Origin: Actinomadura coerulea
Lineage (GTDB): Bacteria; Actinomycetota; Actinomycetes; Streptosporangiales; Streptosporangiaceae
Assembly (NCBI RefSeq): GCF_014208105.1
Contig: NZ_JACHMQ010000001.1
Coordinates: 2,976,001 to 3,040,000, forward strand
Direction of reading: 5' to 3'
Length of the DNA: 64,000 nt
The position numbers were made by a program, and so were the translations under genes. The notes below the pieces were generated by a model that was not told the origin of the DNA, made no database searches, and saw only the letters and a program-made list of their open reading frames with translations. Positions 25,930-34,138 of this stretch are shown here, piece by piece. The first letter of the stretch is position 1. Every line of letters begins with the position of its first letter.

Positions 25930-27888
25930 TCAGCGCAGTTCGGCCGCGGTGACCAGGCGGATGTGGGCGGTGGCCCAGGCGCGGGTCATGCCCTCCGGGT
26001 CGTCCGCGGCGAGCGCGGCGGTGAGGGCGGCGAGCGTCCCGGCGCAGGTGCGCAGGCCGACGCGCTCCAGCGTCCCGCTCGCGCGGGCGAGACGCTCCCG
26101 CACCCCGGACGGCAGGCGCAGCAGGCCGCGGTGGGCCGCCTGCGCGCAGGCGGCGAGCGCCTCGTCCAGGGCATCGCCGAGCGGATCGGGCACGGCCTCG
26201 GGCGGGGCCCCGAGGGCGGCGGTGCCCTCGCCCGGAGCCAGGTCGGGGACGACGGGACCGCCGGCGGTCAGCACGGCGAACGGGTCGATGACGAGGCCCC
26301 CGCGGTCCCTGCGGACGGCGCCCGAGACGAACCGGGGCTCCGCCGCGAGCGCCTCGGCCAGGGCGTCCAGCGCGGCGGGGCGGTGCGGGCTGTAGCCGGC
26401 GGAGACGACGGCCGGGACGCCCGCCGCGTCGGCGACCACGGCCTCCAGCCGCTGTGCCCCGGGGCGGTAGCCGATGTGGCGGACCTCGGCGATCTCGACG
26501 ACGCGGACCAGCTCCGCCTCCACGCGGGGCCGCACGAGCCGGGGCGGGAGCGCGTCCAGGGCCCGGCCCTCGGCGGCCAGGTCGCGCACGAGCAGCGCTG
26601 GGGGCAGGCCCTCCCAGGTGTCGCCGAGCGGGGTGACCGTCGTCTTCGCGATCCGCCCGGCGGTGACCCGCACGACCCGCCCGGGGCTGCGCGAGGCGCT
26701 CTCGGACACGACGTTCGCGGCGGCGAGGGACCGCAGCGGCGACCCGAGGACTCGGCGTCCGGCCAGGTCGGCGCCGGTGAGCCGGTCGCCGTCCGGCACG
26801 TCCCAGCGCCGTTTCAGCACCAGGACGACGCCGGTGCCGGTGTGCGCGAGGTAGACGTCGGCGGTGCGGGCCCCGGGCGTGCCGCCGACACGGCAGCCGA
26901 GGGCCGCGAGGCGGACGCGGCGCAGCGGCGTGTCCGCCGCCTCCCGCGTGCCGAGCACCTGGGAGCGGTCGGCGCCGCCGCGCGCGGCGCGGTGCCGGGC
27001 GTGGACCTCGGCGAGGAGCTCCGCGACGCGCGCCGGGTCGTGGTCGGCGCGGCGGTCGTGGTGGGCGGCCAGCTGGCCGGCCAGGTCCGCGAGCGCGGCG
27101 GCGGGCCAGTGCAGGCCGGACGTCGCCAGGTCGGAGCCGGTGCGCCCGAGCGCGGTCGCGAGGACCGGCCCGGCGTGCGCCGCGCCCTCCAGGAGGACCT
27201 GGTCGGCGAGGTCGAGCGCGGCGTCGAGGCCGTCCCCGCCGGCCCCGGCCGAGCCGCCGACCTCCAGCCGGACCTCCTCGCCGTCCAGGCCGCGCTCGGC
27301 GGCGGCGCGGAACGCCCAGACGGCGAGCACCGTGACCTCGCCGCGCACCGCCGCCACGGCGTCGGTGTGGACGTAGCCGAGCTCACCCGGCACCAGGAAC
27401 CGGACCGTGCAGGTCTGGAGCTCCGCCTGCGCGACCGGATCCCGCTCGGTGGGGCGGCGGATCGTCGCCGAGTACCCGGCGCGGAGCGCGCGGCGCGCGG
27501 CGGTGAGGGCGCGCCGCCCGAGGACGCGGGCGAGCGCGTCGTCGTCGAAGTCTCCCGGCGACCAGCCGGCCGCGGGCCCCGGCGTCTCGGGCGTCTCGGG
27601 CGCGTCCGGTGCGGCGGCGGTCCGCTGGTAGGCCAGGACGAGGCAGATCCGGTGGCGGCACGTGCCGGTCGCCGCGCAGGAGCACCGCGCGGCCTCCAGC
27701 CCCGCCCCGGCGGGCAGCGACGCCGCGGTCCCGTCGGGGAAGGCGCCGTCGATCCCGCCGTCCGGGGAGACGGTGATCTCGGGACCGGCGCCGGCGTCCA
27801 GATCCTTGGCGGCGCGCTTGACCAGGCCGCGGTTGGCGAGGGCGGCGAGCGCGTCGGGGGTCAGCGCGAGCAGGTCGGCGCGGGTCAC
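25930..27888 (-). CDS. SWIM zinc-finger protein of the AAA+/DUF5682/VWA operon (YehQ-like)
   Basis: 652 residues. The N-terminal 100 residues include RADLLALTPDALAALANRGLVKRAAKDL and the SWIM finger CSCAATGTCRHRICLVLAY (CxC, six residues, CxH), a zinc-binding nucleic-acid or protein interaction module. The rest is a long alpha/beta region with no domain I recognise, containing repeated hydrophobic strands (GVVLVLKRRWDVPDGDRL, RVVRVTAGRIAKTTVTPLG). The GTG at 27888 overlaps the stop of the VWA gene (GTGA), making it the last gene of a four-gene operon. Order, size and finger position match the SWIM protein of the E. coli yeh cluster. Molecular role unknown. Confidence 0.8.
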   Translation of the reverse strand: MTRADLLALTPDALAALANRGLVKRAAKDLDAGAGPEITVSPDGGIDGAFPDGTAASLPAGAGLEAARCSCAATGTCRHRICLVLAYQRTAAAPDAPETPETPGPAAGWSPGDFDDDALARVLGRRALTAARRALRAGYSATIRRPTERDPVAQAELQTCTVRFLVPGELGYVHTDAVAAVRGEVTVLAVWAFRAAAERGLDGEEVRLEVGGSAGAGGDGLDAALDLADQVLLEGAAHAGPVLATALGRTGSDLATSGLHWPAAALADLAGQLAAHHDRRADHDPARVAELLAEVHARHRAARGGADRSQVLGTREAADTPLRRVRLAALGCRVGGTPGARTADVYLAHTGTGVVLVLKRRWDVPDGDRLTGADLAGRRVLGSPLRSLAAANVVSESASRSPGRVVRVTAGRIAKTTVTPLGDTWEGLPPALLVRDLAAEGRALDALPPRLVRPRVEAELVRVVEIAEVRHIGYRPGAQRLEAVVADAAGVPAVVSAGYSPHRPAALDALAEALAAEPRFVSGAVRRDRGGLVIDPFAVLTAGGPVVPDLAPGEGTAALGAPPEAVPDPLGDALDEALAACAQAAHRGLLRLPSGVRERLARASGTLERVGLRTCAGTLAALTAALAADDPEGMTRAWATAHIRLVTAAELR

Positions 27889-29048
27889 CGGCCGATCCGT
27901 TCCGCGACGAACTCGGCGAGCTGCCCCGGCGTCATCGCGCCGACGTGGGCGCCCTCGTCGGCGAGGCGCTGCGCCGTCCTCCGGTCGTAGGACGGGTTCG
28001 CCTCCTCGTCGAGCGCCGCCAGCCCGAGCACGTGCGTGCCCTGCTGGACGAGCCGCCGCACCTCCTCGACGAGCCGCCATTCGCTCCCGCCCTCGAAGAA
28101 GTCGGTGATGACCGCGACGATCGAGCGGCGCGGGTTCTCCACCAGGCCTGCCCCGTAGGCCACGGCCCGCCCGATGTCGGTGCCGCCGCCCAGCTGCACC
28201 TTCATCAGCAGCTCCGCCGGGTCGGTCACGTCGGAGCTCAGGTCGACGACGGAGGTGTCGAACGCGACGAGGTGCGTCTTGAGGCCGGGCAGCCCCCACA
28301 GGCACGCGGCGGTGACGGCGGCGTGCACGACGGACCCGACCATGGAGCCGGACTGGTCGACGAGCAGGATCATCTGCCACTGCTCGACGTGCCGCCTGGT
28401 CCGGGACACGAACCTCGGGTTCTCGATGTAGAGGCGGCGCTCGTCCGGCCGGTAGTGGGCGAGGTTGGCGCGGACGGTGCCGTGGAAGTCGAAGTTGCGG
28501 GAGTTCTTCACCCGGCTCGGCCGCCGCGAGCGGGTGCCGTGGAACGCCTGCCGGACCTCGGTGGCCAGCCGCTCCATCAGCTGCCGGACGACGGCCTCGA
28601 CGATCCTGCGGGCCAGCGCGAGGACCTCGGGGTTCATCAGGTGCTTGGTCCGCAGCACGGCGCGCAGCAGCGCCTCGTCCGGCTCGATGCGCTCCAGGAC
28701 CGCCGGGTCGGTGACGATCTCGTGGATCTCGTACCGCTCGACGGCGTCGCGTTCGAGCCGCTCGATCGTCTCCCTCGGGAAGAGCCGGTGCACGGCGTCG
28801 AGCCAGTCGACGGTGGTGAGCTGGGACGGCCCGGTCCCGCCGGTGCGGTCGTCGGACCGCTCGGGCTCGCCGTCGCCGCCTCCGCCGGAGCCGCGCCGCA
28901 CGCCGCGCTCGGCGAGCTCGGGGTCGCGCCCGTACAGCCAGTCGAGCGCCGCGTCCCGTGCGGCGGCACCGCCGCCGAGCGCGCCCGTGCACGGCTCGGC
29001 GGGCGCGCCGAGGACGAGCCGCCAGCGTTCCAGGTCAGGCGGGATCAT
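27885..29048 (-). CDS. VWA-domain protein of the AAA+ operon (YehP-like)
   Basis: 387 residues. The N-terminal half is helical (DWLDAVHRLFPRETIERLERDAVERYEI). The von Willebrand A domain covers about residues 210-385. The MIDAS metal site is intact: DQSGSM, the threonine in QLGGGTDIG, and the aspartate in VITDFFEGG. Upstream of it is the segment VKNSRNFDFHGTVRANLAHYRP. VWA proteins paired with MoxR ATPases act as adaptors that bring clients to the AAA+ ring. The ATG overlaps the stop of the DUF5682 gene (ATGA) and its own stop overlaps the SWIM start, so stoichiometric production is likely. It lacks signal and membrane segments, so it is cytoplasmic. Confidence 0.88.
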   Translation of the reverse strand: MIPPDLERWRLVLGAPAEPCTGALGGGAAARDAALDWLYGRDPELAERGVRRGSGGGGDGEPERSDDRTGGTGPSQLTTVDWLDAVHRLFPRETIERLERDAVERYEIHEIVTDPAVLERIEPDEALLRAVLRTKHLMNPEVLALARRIVEAVVRQLMERLATEVRQAFHGTRSRRPSRVKNSRNFDFHGTVRANLAHYRPDERRLYIENPRFVSRTRRHVEQWQMILLVDQSGSMVGSVVHAAVTAACLWGLPGLKTHLVAFDTSVVDLSSDVTDPAELLMKVQLGGGTDIGRAVAYGAGLVENPRRSIVAVITDFFEGGSEWRLVEEVRRLVQQGTHVLGLAALDEEANPSYDRRTAQRLADEGAHVGAMTPGQLAEFVAERIGR

Positions 29049-31354
29049 GATGTCCCCTCCCCGCTCTTCGTCATGGGGCGGCCTTCGGCGTCCGCCGCGA
29101 GGCCCGCCGCCGCGAGGGCCTTGTCCACGCGGGCGTCCAGGGCGAGGGCCTCGGCGGTGAGCAGCGGAGCGTCCGGCGTGCGGAGCAGCACGCGGGCGGA
29201 GCCGCGAAGGTTCCGGCGGTCCAGCAGCCCCTGGGCGATGGACGCGCGCTCGCGGGGCGGGAAGAACTCGAACGCCTGCCGCAGCGCGGGCAGCGCGACG
29301 AGGAACTCCTCCTCGCCCAGCCCGGCGACCAGCTCGTCCAGGGCGCCGAGGAGGGCGGCGCCGGGGTCGAGCACCTCCTGCCTGGCCAGCGCGAACAGCC
29401 CGGCGAGCCAGTCGCCGAACGTCGCCGGGACCGCCGCTCCGCGCACCGCCCGGGCCGGGTCGGAGGCATCGCCGAGAACGCGGGCGAGCCCGAACGCGGC
29501 GCCGCGCAGGTCGGCCGGGGCGCCGGATCCGGCGGCGACGCGGCGGGCGACGCCGAGCGCCGCGTCCCGGTCGAGGCGCAGCGTGCCGGAGGCGTGCAGG
29601 AGCGCGTCGCGGACGGCGGCGAGGGCGCGGAGCCGGCGCAGGTCGGCGGGCGCGGGGCCGCCGCGCACGCCCTCGGCCAGCCACAGGATCCGGTCGGCGC
29701 ACTCCTCGACGACCGTGCCGAACAGCGGGCTGCCGGCCGTGCCGAGGACGCGGTCGTGCCGCCACAGCCCGAGGACGGATTCGAGCGCGGCGCCGAGCGC
29801 GCCGATGTCCGCCGCGCCCGCGACCCCGGCGGAGATGGACTCGGCGATCCGGCCGGACTGGTCCGCGCAGCCGCACAGCGCCGCGTCGAACAGCACGGCG
29901 GCGAGGCGCTCCATGTCGGCGCCCGCGGCGTTCGTCCGCTCGTCCAGGGCGGCCGCCGCGGCGTCGGCCAGCGTCGGCCCGTAGGCGCCCGCCTCGATGA
30001 GCGCGGCGTGGCGGCGACCGTCGCGGTCGGCGGCGTCCACGGTCCAGCGCTCCTCCAGCTCCGGGTCGGCGCCCGTGGCGGGACCGGACCGGCGGTCCGC
30101 GAACGGGATCCGCAGGACGCGCAGGCGGTGCAGCGCCCGGCTCCGCTCCAGCCCGCGCGGGGTCGTCAGCTTCAGCACGAGCGGGCCGCCGCGGTCGAGC
30201 CCGAGCCGCGCCAGCTCGGCCGTCGCGTGGCCGACGAGCGGCGGGGCGGGCGTGTCCGGGTGCAGGCGCCCGGTCCGGTCGCCGCTCAGCGCGTCCACCA
30301 TCTCGGCGACGGCCGGGTGCGCCCCCGGCGCGAGCGCGCCCCGTGAGGTCCACGGGAGCCGCTGGTCGAGGTCGTCGTTCACCAGCGCGGACACCAGGCC
30401 GTCGAGCAGGTCGGTACGGGCCGGCGCGGGATGGCCGCGCAGGCGGGTGAGCCCCGCGGTGAGGGTGCGGGCGGCGATCAGGTCGGCGGTCGACACGACC
30501 TGCCCCCGCTCGCGCAGCCGGGCCGTGACCGTCTCCACCAGCGCCCCGGCCGCCGCGTCGGGGCCGTCCTCCCAGAGCCGCTGGTAGTACTCGGGCGACG
30601 GCATGCCCGACTGGTAGCCGGTGAACGCGTCGAGGCGCCGGAACGAGTACGGGACGAGGAAGCTGCCGCCGGTGGCGTCGCCGGGCGGCTCGGGCACGCC
30701 CGGCCACGCCGTGCCGCCGGACGCGGCGAGCGCCTCGAGGGCCGGCTTGTGGAAGCCGCCGGTCACCACGACGACGGGGCGGTCTCCGGCGTCGGCCCCG
30801 GCGGCCCGCACCCACTCCGCCATGTAGGACTCGCGGGCGGTGTCGTCCTCTCCGGCCTCCGCCTCGCCCCGCAGGAGCGCGAAGTACGCGTCGAGCCGCT
30901 CCCCCGCCCCCTCGGCGTCGATCTCGAACAGGTGGTCCCAGAGGACGTCGGTGTTGTCGACGGCGAACTCGCGGCACAGCCGCTCGGTCACCTCCGCGTA
31001 GCGGCGTTCGGCGTCGGCGTAGCGGTTGCTGCGGTCGGCGAAGGCGGGATGCCAGGCGGGCAGGTCGATGAAGCGGAGCTCCGCCCCGGCGGCCCGGCCC
31101 TCGTTCAGCGCCACCCATTCCGGGGAGTAGGCGCAGAACGGCGACCATGAGGCGTGCACGCGCTCGTCGTCGCGGTAGTAGCTGTAGACCGCGACGGGCG
31201 GCTCGTGGCCGAGGAGGAGCTCGCCGATCCGGTCACCGAAGTCGGCGGGCCCCTCCACCAGGACGTACGCGGGCCGCAGCCGCCGGATCGTCTCCCGGAC
31301 GAGCCGGGCGCAGGCGGGGCTGTGGTGCCGGACGCCGACGAACGTGACGGCCAT
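29045..31354 (-). CDS. DUF5682 family protein of the AAA+ operon (YehM-like)
   Basis: 769 residues. The N-terminal 300 residues begin MAVTFVGVRHHSPACARLV and LVEGPADFGDRIGELL. The paired histidines and the Glu of VEGP are laid out like the metal or active-site motifs of TraB/TIKI- and erythromycin-esterase-like proteins, so a hydrolase-like core is possible; this is inference from motif shape only. Further conserved-looking parts: PFCAYSPEWVALNEG, ELRFIDLPAW, VVVVTGGFHKPALEAL and YQSGMPSPEYYQRLW. The C-terminal 450 residues are alpha-helical and Ala/Leu-rich. Start and stop overlap both neighbours by ATGA. This protein is specific to this type of operon and could be its effector or client. 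Confidence 0.8.
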   Translation of the reverse strand: MAVTFVGVRHHSPACARLVRETIRRLRPAYVLVEGPADFGDRIGELLLGHEPPVAVYSYYRDDERVHASWSPFCAYSPEWVALNEGRAAGAELRFIDLPAWHPAFADRSNRYADAERRYAEVTERLCREFAVDNTDVLWDHLFEIDAEGAGERLDAYFALLRGEAEAGEDDTARESYMAEWVRAAGADAGDRPVVVVTGGFHKPALEALAASGGTAWPGVPEPPGDATGGSFLVPYSFRRLDAFTGYQSGMPSPEYYQRLWEDGPDAAAGALVETVTARLRERGQVVSTADLIAARTLTAGLTRLRGHPAPARTDLLDGLVSALVNDDLDQRLPWTSRGALAPGAHPAVAEMVDALSGDRTGRLHPDTPAPPLVGHATAELARLGLDRGGPLVLKLTTPRGLERSRALHRLRVLRIPFADRRSGPATGADPELEERWTVDAADRDGRRHAALIEAGAYGPTLADAAAAALDERTNAAGADMERLAAVLFDAALCGCADQSGRIAESISAGVAGAADIGALGAALESVLGLWRHDRVLGTAGSPLFGTVVEECADRILWLAEGVRGGPAPADLRRLRALAAVRDALLHASGTLRLDRDAALGVARRVAAGSGAPADLRGAAFGLARVLGDASDPARAVRGAAVPATFGDWLAGLFALARQEVLDPGAALLGALDELVAGLGEEEFLVALPALRQAFEFFPPRERASIAQGLLDRRNLRGSARVLLRTPDAPLLTAEALALDARVDKALAAAGLAADAEGRPMTKSGEGTS

Positions 31355-32517
31355 CAGCCGGGCAGCAGGTGCCGGGCGGCGTGCAGCGCCTTCCACTGCT
31401 CCCCGTCGCGGCGGGGAGCCTGCTGCTCCAGGTAGCGGCGCAACCGGGCGAGGTCCTCGGGGTTGTCCTTGGCCGCGGTGCCGGCGAGGCACTCGACGAT
31501 GTCGGCGGCTCCGCCCTCCTCGCCGCGCAGGAACCAGCCGCGCACCCCGATCTGGTGGGCGACCGAGACCGCCTCGGCGGTGCTCATCACCGCCGACAGC
31601 CGGTCCATCGACCGGCCCTCCTCCGTGGTGGCGTCGCGCAGCTCCCGGAACACGGTGACGAGCACCTCCAGGACGTCCCGGCGCGGCGCGACCTCGACGC
31701 CGCTGTGCTCCAGCAGCCGCCCCGCCTCCTGCTCGACCAGGTCCAGCTCGGTCGCGAAGTCGGCGATCGGGAACACGGTCTCGAAGTTGAACCGCCGCTT
31801 GAGCGCTGCGCTCATCTCGTTGACGCCGCGGTCGCGGGTGTTGGCGGTCGCGATGACGTTGAACCCGTCGCGGGCGAACACCATCGCGTCCGCGCTCTGC
31901 GCCCCGTGGGGCGCCCCGCCTCCGCCGGAGGCCGCGCGGGACAGCTCCGGGATCGCCAGGACGCGGTCGGACAGCGGCGACAGCAGCGAGTCCTGCACCT
32001 CCAGCGGGCAGCGGGTGATCTCCTCGAACCGGACGACCCTGCCCTCGGCCATCCCGGTGAGCAGCGGCGCCGGGACGAGGGAGCGCGTGGACGGCCCCTC
32101 CGACACCAGCAGCGCGTAGTTCCACGAGTACTTGATCTGGTCCTCGGTGGTGGCCGCGCCGCCCTGGATCGTCAGCGTGGAGGTGCCGCTGACCGCCGCC
32201 GCGATCAGCTCCGACAGCAGCGACTTCGCCGTCCCGGGCTCGCCGACGAGCATCAGCCCCCGGCTGGTGGCGAGGGTGACCAGCGCCCGGTCGATGAGGG
32301 CGGTGTCGCCGACGAACTTGCGGCGGACGCCGAGCGCCTCGTCCCCGACGATGAAACGCCGCGCGGCCGTCAGCCCGAGGGCCCAGCCGGGCGGCCTCGG
32401 CCCGGTGTCGCTCTCGCGGAGCCTCTCCAGCTCGCCGGCGAACCGCACCTCCGCCGGCGGCCGCTGGTACGCCGCCGTCCCCACGTCCTCGGACCCCTCC
32501 GAGGGATGATCTTTCAT
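31354..32517 (-). CDS. MoxR-like AAA+ ATPase of the DUF5682/VWA/SWIM operon (YehL-like)
   Basis: 387 residues. Walker A GEPGTAKSLL near residue 104, a beta-hairpin insert region, Walker B-like VVRFEEITR near 175, sensor 1 ATANTRDRG near 238, and a following arginine region (LKRRFNFETVFPI). A C-terminal lid helical domain with EAVSVAHQIGVRGWFLRG completes the MoxR type. MoxR ATPases remodel proteins together with VWA partners. Its ATG is 8 bases from a TAGCGT -10 element, with no proper SD, so the operon transcript looks leaderless. It is the first of four coupled genes. It diverges from the TetR gene over about 107 bases. Confidence 0.9.
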   Translation of the reverse strand: MKDHPSEGSEDVGTAAYQRPPAEVRFAGELERLRESDTGPRPPGWALGLTAARRFIVGDEALGVRRKFVGDTALIDRALVTLATSRGLMLVGEPGTAKSLLSELIAAAVSGTSTLTIQGGAATTEDQIKYSWNYALLVSEGPSTRSLVPAPLLTGMAEGRVVRFEEITRCPLEVQDSLLSPLSDRVLAIPELSRAASGGGGAPHGAQSADAMVFARDGFNVIATANTRDRGVNEMSAALKRRFNFETVFPIADFATELDLVEQEAGRLLEHSGVEVAPRRDVLEVLVTVFRELRDATTEEGRSMDRLSAVMSTAEAVSVAHQIGVRGWFLRGEEGGAADIVECLAGTAAKDNPEDLARLRRYLEQQAPRRDGEQWKALHAARHLLPG

Positions 32518-32525
32518 GCCCCCCA

Positions 32526-32547
32526 ACGCTAGGGGACCCATCGGACA
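32526..32547 (-). promoter_or_regulatory. Promoter of the AAA+ operon, shared layout with the DUF4132 genes
   Basis: On the minus strand: TGTCCG (32547-32542), 10 bases, TAGCGT (32531-32526), then exactly 8 bases to the ATG at 32517. The same spacing and near-identical elements precede the DUF4132 genes at 37441 and 45524. The second hexamer fits a leaderless -10 element; the first may be a regulator or alternative sigma site. Confidence 0.6.
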
Positions 32548-32587
32548 CTCCGCCCAGAGATCCCCATCTTCCCCACCGGCGCGAATA

Positions 32588-32605
32588 TTTGACTTCCAGG
32601 TCAAA
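32588..32605. promoter_or_regulatory. Candidate TetR operator overlapping the tetR -35 element
   Basis: TTTGACTTCCAGGTCAAA is an inverted repeat (TTTGAC and GTCAAA arms). It overlaps TTGACT, which with TACGGT 18 bases downstream forms the promoter of the regulator gene. A closely related site (33241-33258) precedes the SDR gene. Confidence 0.6.
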
Positions 32606-32624
32606 AACTCGCTACGGTCTTGGC

Positions 32625-33200
32625 ATGGGAAGACCGAAGGGCTTCGAACCGGACGTGGTCATCGCTCAGGCGATGGAGACGTTCTGGACCAAGGGCTACG
32701 CCGACACGTCCCCCGCCGACCTCGCCGAGGCGACCGGGGTGGCCAAGGGCAGCCTGTACCACTCCTTCGGCTCCAAGCGCGAGTTGTTCGCCAAGGCGCT
32801 CGACCTCTACAGCCGGGCCGGTGCGGAACTGACCGAAGAGCTCCTCTGGCGGCCGGGCACCGCCAGGGAGTGCTTCCGCGCGTACTTCGCACTGCTCGTC
32901 GACATGGACCTGGACGGGCCGGTCCGCCGCGGCTGCCTGGCCCAGAACACGGTCGGCGAACTCGGCGGACGCGACGAGGAGGCCACCCGGGCGGTGCACC
33001 GGATGGAGGAGCGCATCATCGAGCTGTTCGCCGCCCGCATCGAGCAAGGGCAGCGGGACGGTGACGTCGACCGGGGCGTCGACGCCAGAGCGCAGGCGCT
33101 CCTCCTCCAGACCACCCTCGCGGGGCTGCGGGTCATGGCCAAGACGTTCGACCGGCCGGCGCTGTATCGGATCATCGACACCGCCCTGGCGGCCCTCTGA
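32625..33200 (+). CDS. TetR/AcrR-family transcriptional regulator
   Basis: 191 residues. The N-terminal HTH (VIAQAMETFWTKGYADTSPADLAEATGVAKGSLYHSFGSKRELFAKAL) is canonical; the C-terminal ligand-binding domain matches the TetR_C group with GCLAQNTVGELGGRD. ATG 32625 lies 6 bases after TACGGT, so the transcript is probably leaderless; a 12-residue longer frame is unlikely. Matching operator-like sites in its own promoter and before the SDR gene suggest that it represses itself and the reductase, with an aldehyde, quinone or other electrophile as possible inducer (inference). Confidence 0.92.
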   Translation: MGRPKGFEPDVVIAQAMETFWTKGYADTSPADLAEATGVAKGSLYHSFGSKRELFAKALDLYSRAGAELTEELLWRPGTARECFRAYFALLVDMDLDGPVRRGCLAQNTVGELGGRDEEATRAVHRMEERIIELFAARIEQGQRDGDVDRGVDARAQALLLQTTLAGLRVMAKTFDRPALYRIIDTALAAL

Positions 33201-33213
33201 GGCGCGAGCACTC

Positions 33214-33245
33214 GGGCGACGGCCCTTTTTTTCGCCCTCATTTTT
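33214..33245 (+). terminator. Possible terminator after tetR
   Basis: Stem GGGCGA (33214-33219) with TCGCCC (33232-33237), a loop containing a run of seven T, and a second T-run after the stem. It is short, so confidence is limited, and it runs into the SDR operator. Confidence 0.4.
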
Positions 33246-33258
33246 GACCTCAAGTTCA
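33241..33258. promoter_or_regulatory. Candidate TetR operator before the SDR gene
   Basis: TTTTTGACCTCAAGTTCA resembles the reverse complement of the site at 32588-32605 (TTTTTGACCT followed by AAGT(T)CAA in both). It lies 28 bases before the SDR start, and TTGACC within it could be the -35 element. Confidence 0.55.
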
Positions 33259-33285
33259 AGAACTCTCGGTTAAGAAAGGCAGATC

Positions 33286-34074
33286 ATGGATCTCGGCATC
33301 AGCGGAAGGACCGCTCTGGTCACCGGCGCGAGTCGCGGCATCGGCCTCGCGATCGCTCGGAACCTGGCCGCGGAGGGCGTCCGGGTCGTCGGCGCCGCCC
33401 GCACCGTCACCCCCGAGCTGGAGAAGGTCGCCGCCGCGGCCGTGTCCGTCGACCTCAGCACCCGCGACGGGGCGACGTCGATCGTCGATGAGGCGCTCGC
33501 CGCGGTCGGCGGGATCGACTTCCTCGTCAACAACGTCGGCGCGGGCGACCCTGACGGGCTGACCCTCGGCGGGTTCCTCGACGTCGGCCACGAGCAGTGG
33601 CAGAGGATGTTCGATCTCAACCTGTTCAGCGCGGTGTGGACCACCAAGGCGGCGTTGCCGAGCATCCTGGAACGCAAGGGCGCGATCGTGAACATCTCCT
33701 CGATCAACGCCCGTACGCCCAGCGGCTCGCCGGTCGGCTACGCGGAGGCCAAGGCGGCGCTGACCCTGTTCGGAAAGCGGCTCAGCGAGGAACTGGCGCC
33801 GCGCGGCGTCCGCGTGAACACCGTCTCCCCTGGCGTCGTCGCCAGCCCGCTCTGGACCGACCCGGACGGTTTCGGCGGCAGGGTGGCCGCCGCGTACGGG
33901 ATCGGGCACGACGACCTGCTCGCGGGCCTGCCCGGCCAGTTCGGCATCGCCTCGGGGCGCCTCACCGAACCCGAGGAGGTCGCGGACCTGGTCGCCTTCC
34001 TGCTGTCCGGCCGTGCCGCCAGCATCCACGGCGCCGACCACGTCATCGACGGCGGCACTCTCAAGACCGCCTGA
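33286..34074 (+). CDS. Short-chain dehydrogenase/reductase (SDR)
   Basis: NAD(P)-dependent oxidoreductase, 262 residues: cofactor motif TGASRGIG at residues 12-19, NNVGAG near 85, the catalytic serine in NISSINART near 137, and YAEAKAA (YxxxK) near 152. The C-terminus SGRAASIHGADHVIDGGTL is typical of classical SDRs. AGAAAGG precedes the ATG. It is probably controlled by the adjacent TetR protein through the operator at 33241. Converges on the first DUF4132 gene with a 64-base gap. Confidence 0.93.
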   Translation: MDLGISGRTALVTGASRGIGLAIARNLAAEGVRVVGAARTVTPELEKVAAAAVSVDLSTRDGATSIVDEALAAVGGIDFLVNNVGAGDPDGLTLGGFLDVGHEQWQRMFDLNLFSAVWTTKAALPSILERKGAIVNISSINARTPSGSPVGYAEAKAALTLFGKRLSEELAPRGVRVNTVSPGVVASPLWTDPDGFGGRVAAAYGIGHDDLLAGLPGQFGIASGRLTEPEEVADLVAFLLSGRAASIHGADHVIDGGTLKTA

Positions 34075-34138
34075 CAGGGCCGCGTGCGGCCGCTCGGCCC
34101 CCTGGCGGTGCAGGTGGCCGGGCGGCCGGTCGTGTCGC

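Noticed and set aside
28989..31148. Long minus-strand extension of the VWA frame
   Set aside because: The extension overlaps DUF5682 in another frame; the true start is the ATG at 29048 that overlaps the DUF5682 stop.
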